Shown here piece after piece: positions 62,914-64,000 of a DNA stretch of 64,000 nt. The stretch spans positions 186,001-250,000 of the forward strand of contig JAUSND010000024.1 of the NCBI GenBank assembly GCA_030646295.1. The letters run 5' to 3'. This DNA comes from Moraxellaceae bacterium (GTDB lineage Bacteria; Pseudomonadota; Gammaproteobacteria; Pseudomonadales; Moraxellaceae). Each line of letters opens with the position of its first letter. The stretch's first letter is position 1. Under the pieces are notes generated by a model that saw nothing but the letters and a program-made list of their open reading frames with translations, ran no database searches and was not told where the DNA came from. The translations under genes were made by a program, and so were the position numbers.

Positions 62914-64000
62914 ATGAATGCCACTACCCTGCCGACCACATTGCCCACCACGTTGAATGCCGCACAGATCGAGGAGTTTGGCCGTGAGCTGGACGCCATC
63001 CGTGATGAAGTCATGGACTCGCGCGGCGACCACGACCGTCGCTACATCCTGCGCCTGATCAAGACCCAGCGCAGCATGGCACTGGGCGGACGCGTGCTGA
63101 TTTATGCCTCGCTGTTTTTAATGCCGGCATGGGGCCACGCGCTGGCCAGTTGGATCAGCTGCCTTGCCATCATGGGACTGGGCACGCTGATCCTCGGTCT
63201 CGCCAAGATTCTGGAGAACATGGAAATTGCGCACAACGTTCTGCATGCCCAGTGGGACTGGATGAAAGACAGCACCATCCAGTCCAACACCTGGGAGTGG
63301 GACAACATGAGCCCATCGGACCGCTGGATGCATTCGCACAATGTGGTGCACCACACCTGGACCAATGTGATGGAGAAAGATCTGGATGTGGGCTACGGCA
63401 TTCTGCGCGTGACGCCAATGCAGCCGTGGGCATGGAAATACCTGCCGCAGCCGATCTATGCCTTTCTGCTCATGATGTTTTTTGAAGAAGGTGTGGCACT
63501 GCACGAACAGGCCATCCTGGACTGGGTGGAGGGCCGCAAGTCCTACGCAGAAATCAAACCGCTGATGGGCAATATCGGACGCAAGGCCGGTCGCCAGATC
63601 CTCAAGGATTACATCATGTGGCCGCTGGCAGCCTTTCTGGTGGCACTGCCGCTGTCGGCCTATGTGCCGGCATCGCCATGGCTGGTGTTCGGTCTGGTGG
63701 CAGGCGCCAACGCGGTGGCCAACATCATCCGCAACATCTGGGCCTTCATGATCATTTTCTGCGGCCACTTTCCGGCGGGCGTACACACCTTCACACCGGC
63801 ACAGGTGGAAGGCGAAACCCGTGCACACTGGTACCTGCGCCAGTTGCTGGGCTCTGCCAACATCGGTGGCGGCAAGATCTTCCACATCCTCTCCGGCAAC
63901 CTGTCGCACCAGATTGAGCACCACCTGTACCCGGACATGTGCAGCAACCGCTACCCGGAGGTCTCGCCACGCGTAAAAGCGCTCTGCGCCCGCTACGGCC
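62914..64000 (+). CDS. Membrane fatty-acid desaturase, 3' end outside window
   Basis: 362 residues are visible. Three His boxes of acyl-CoA/acyl-lipid desaturases: IAHNVLHAQWDW, MHSHNVVHHTWTN and SHQIEHHLYPDMC. Transmembrane helices are grouped in two pairs (VLIYASLFLMPAWGHALASW, IMWPLAAFLVALPLSAYVPA). Together with the reductase it should introduce a cis double bond (delta-9 type by analogy with DesB) to adjust membrane fluidity. GGGAGA ribosome site, ATG 62914. The C-terminus is cut by the window end. Confidence 0.92.
   Translation, partial: MNATTLPTTLPTTLNAAQIEEFGRELDAIRDEVMDSRGDHDRRYILRLIKTQRSMALGGRVLIYASLFLMPAWGHALASWISCLAIMGLGTLILGLAKILENMEIAHNVLHAQWDWMKDSTIQSNTWEWDNMSPSDRWMHSHNVVHHTWTNVMEKDLDVGYGILRVTPMQPWAWKYLPQPIYAFLLMMFFEEGVALHEQAILDWVEGRKSYAEIKPLMGNIGRKAGRQILKDYIMWPLAAFLVALPLSAYVPASPWLVFGLVAGANAVANIIRNIWAFMIIFCGHFPAGVHTFTPAQVEGETRAHWYLRQLLGSANIGGGKIFHILSGNLSHQIEHHLYPDMCSNRYPEVSPRVKALCARYG

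Noticed and set aside
1..64000. CRISPR array, rRNA genes or riboswitches
   Set aside because: No regularly spaced direct repeats, no rRNA sequence and no recognisable riboswitch core were seen.

Overview
This 64 kb window reads as a chromosomal segment of a GC-rich gammaproteobacterium, probably of the order Pseudomonadales. The evidence is the rnr-rlmB pair, a qmcA/NfeD pair, the AcnB-type aconitase, a DesB-like desaturase with its own ferredoxin reductase, and a large fatty-acid degradation cluster. The species cannot be fixed from the sequence alone.

Layout. 0-2.4 kb: two related exported proteins of unknown function. 2.4-5.9 kb: rlmB, rnr and a tRNA-Leu(CAG). 6.0-14.2 kb: a beta-oxidation-type operon (long-chain acyl-CoA dehydrogenase, MFE-2-like dehydrogenase/hydratase with three SCP2 domains, SCP-x-type thiolase, a ferritin-like hydrolase-family protein, an SDR), facing a divergent TetR regulator across two palindromes. 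14.3-22 kb: envelope genes (SRPBCC, NfeD, QmcA, a stand-alone GspE/PilB ATPase, LemA, a TPM-domain protein, a PlsC-type acyltransferase, an exported protein). 22-26.7 kb: an AraC regulator, an exported HAD/lipin-like phosphatase, remnants of two decayed genes, and a TetR-haloalkane dehalogenase pair. 27-29.6 kb: acnB.

29.6-40.3 kb is the accessory core. Behind acnB lie an ankyrin-repeat protein and, divergent from it, a prokaryotic viperin (pVip) that overlaps a HicA-like gene by four bases. These are followed by a second, frameshifted copy of the last ~406 bp of acnB with its own terminator. After that comes an AT-rich four-gene operon: an Eco57I-like adenine methylase, a protein with two GHKL ATPase modules (MORC/Hsp90-like and histidine-kinase-like), a receiver-domain protein and an unknown protein. 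I know of no described defence system with this composition, so it is the best candidate here for an undescribed one. The acnB 3' end looks like an insertion hotspot filled at least twice. The right edge cuts a DUF2075 nuclease-helicase gene down to its nuclease half. Two poly-G tracts fit phase variation: G16 inside an inverted repeat between the ankyrin and viperin genes, and G10 inside the GHKL ATPase gene.

40.3-48.9 kb carries a MazG-like pyrophosphohydrolase, a winged-helix/nucleotidyltransferase pair with a probable frameshift, a GSU2403-family nucleotidyltransferase, a class III cyclase, a PhzF-like protein and an exported protein. Three transcription units share a homologous ~70-bp upstream element, and a shorter version precedes the phospholipase gene at 61.4 kb. 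49-64 kb holds an alpha/beta hydrolase with a ferritin-like partner, two tandem giant RCC1 lipoproteins, a mosaic remnant of the 43-47 kb segment, an exported protein, a phospholipase C-family enzyme, and the ferredoxin reductase plus fatty-acid desaturase pair that runs off the end.
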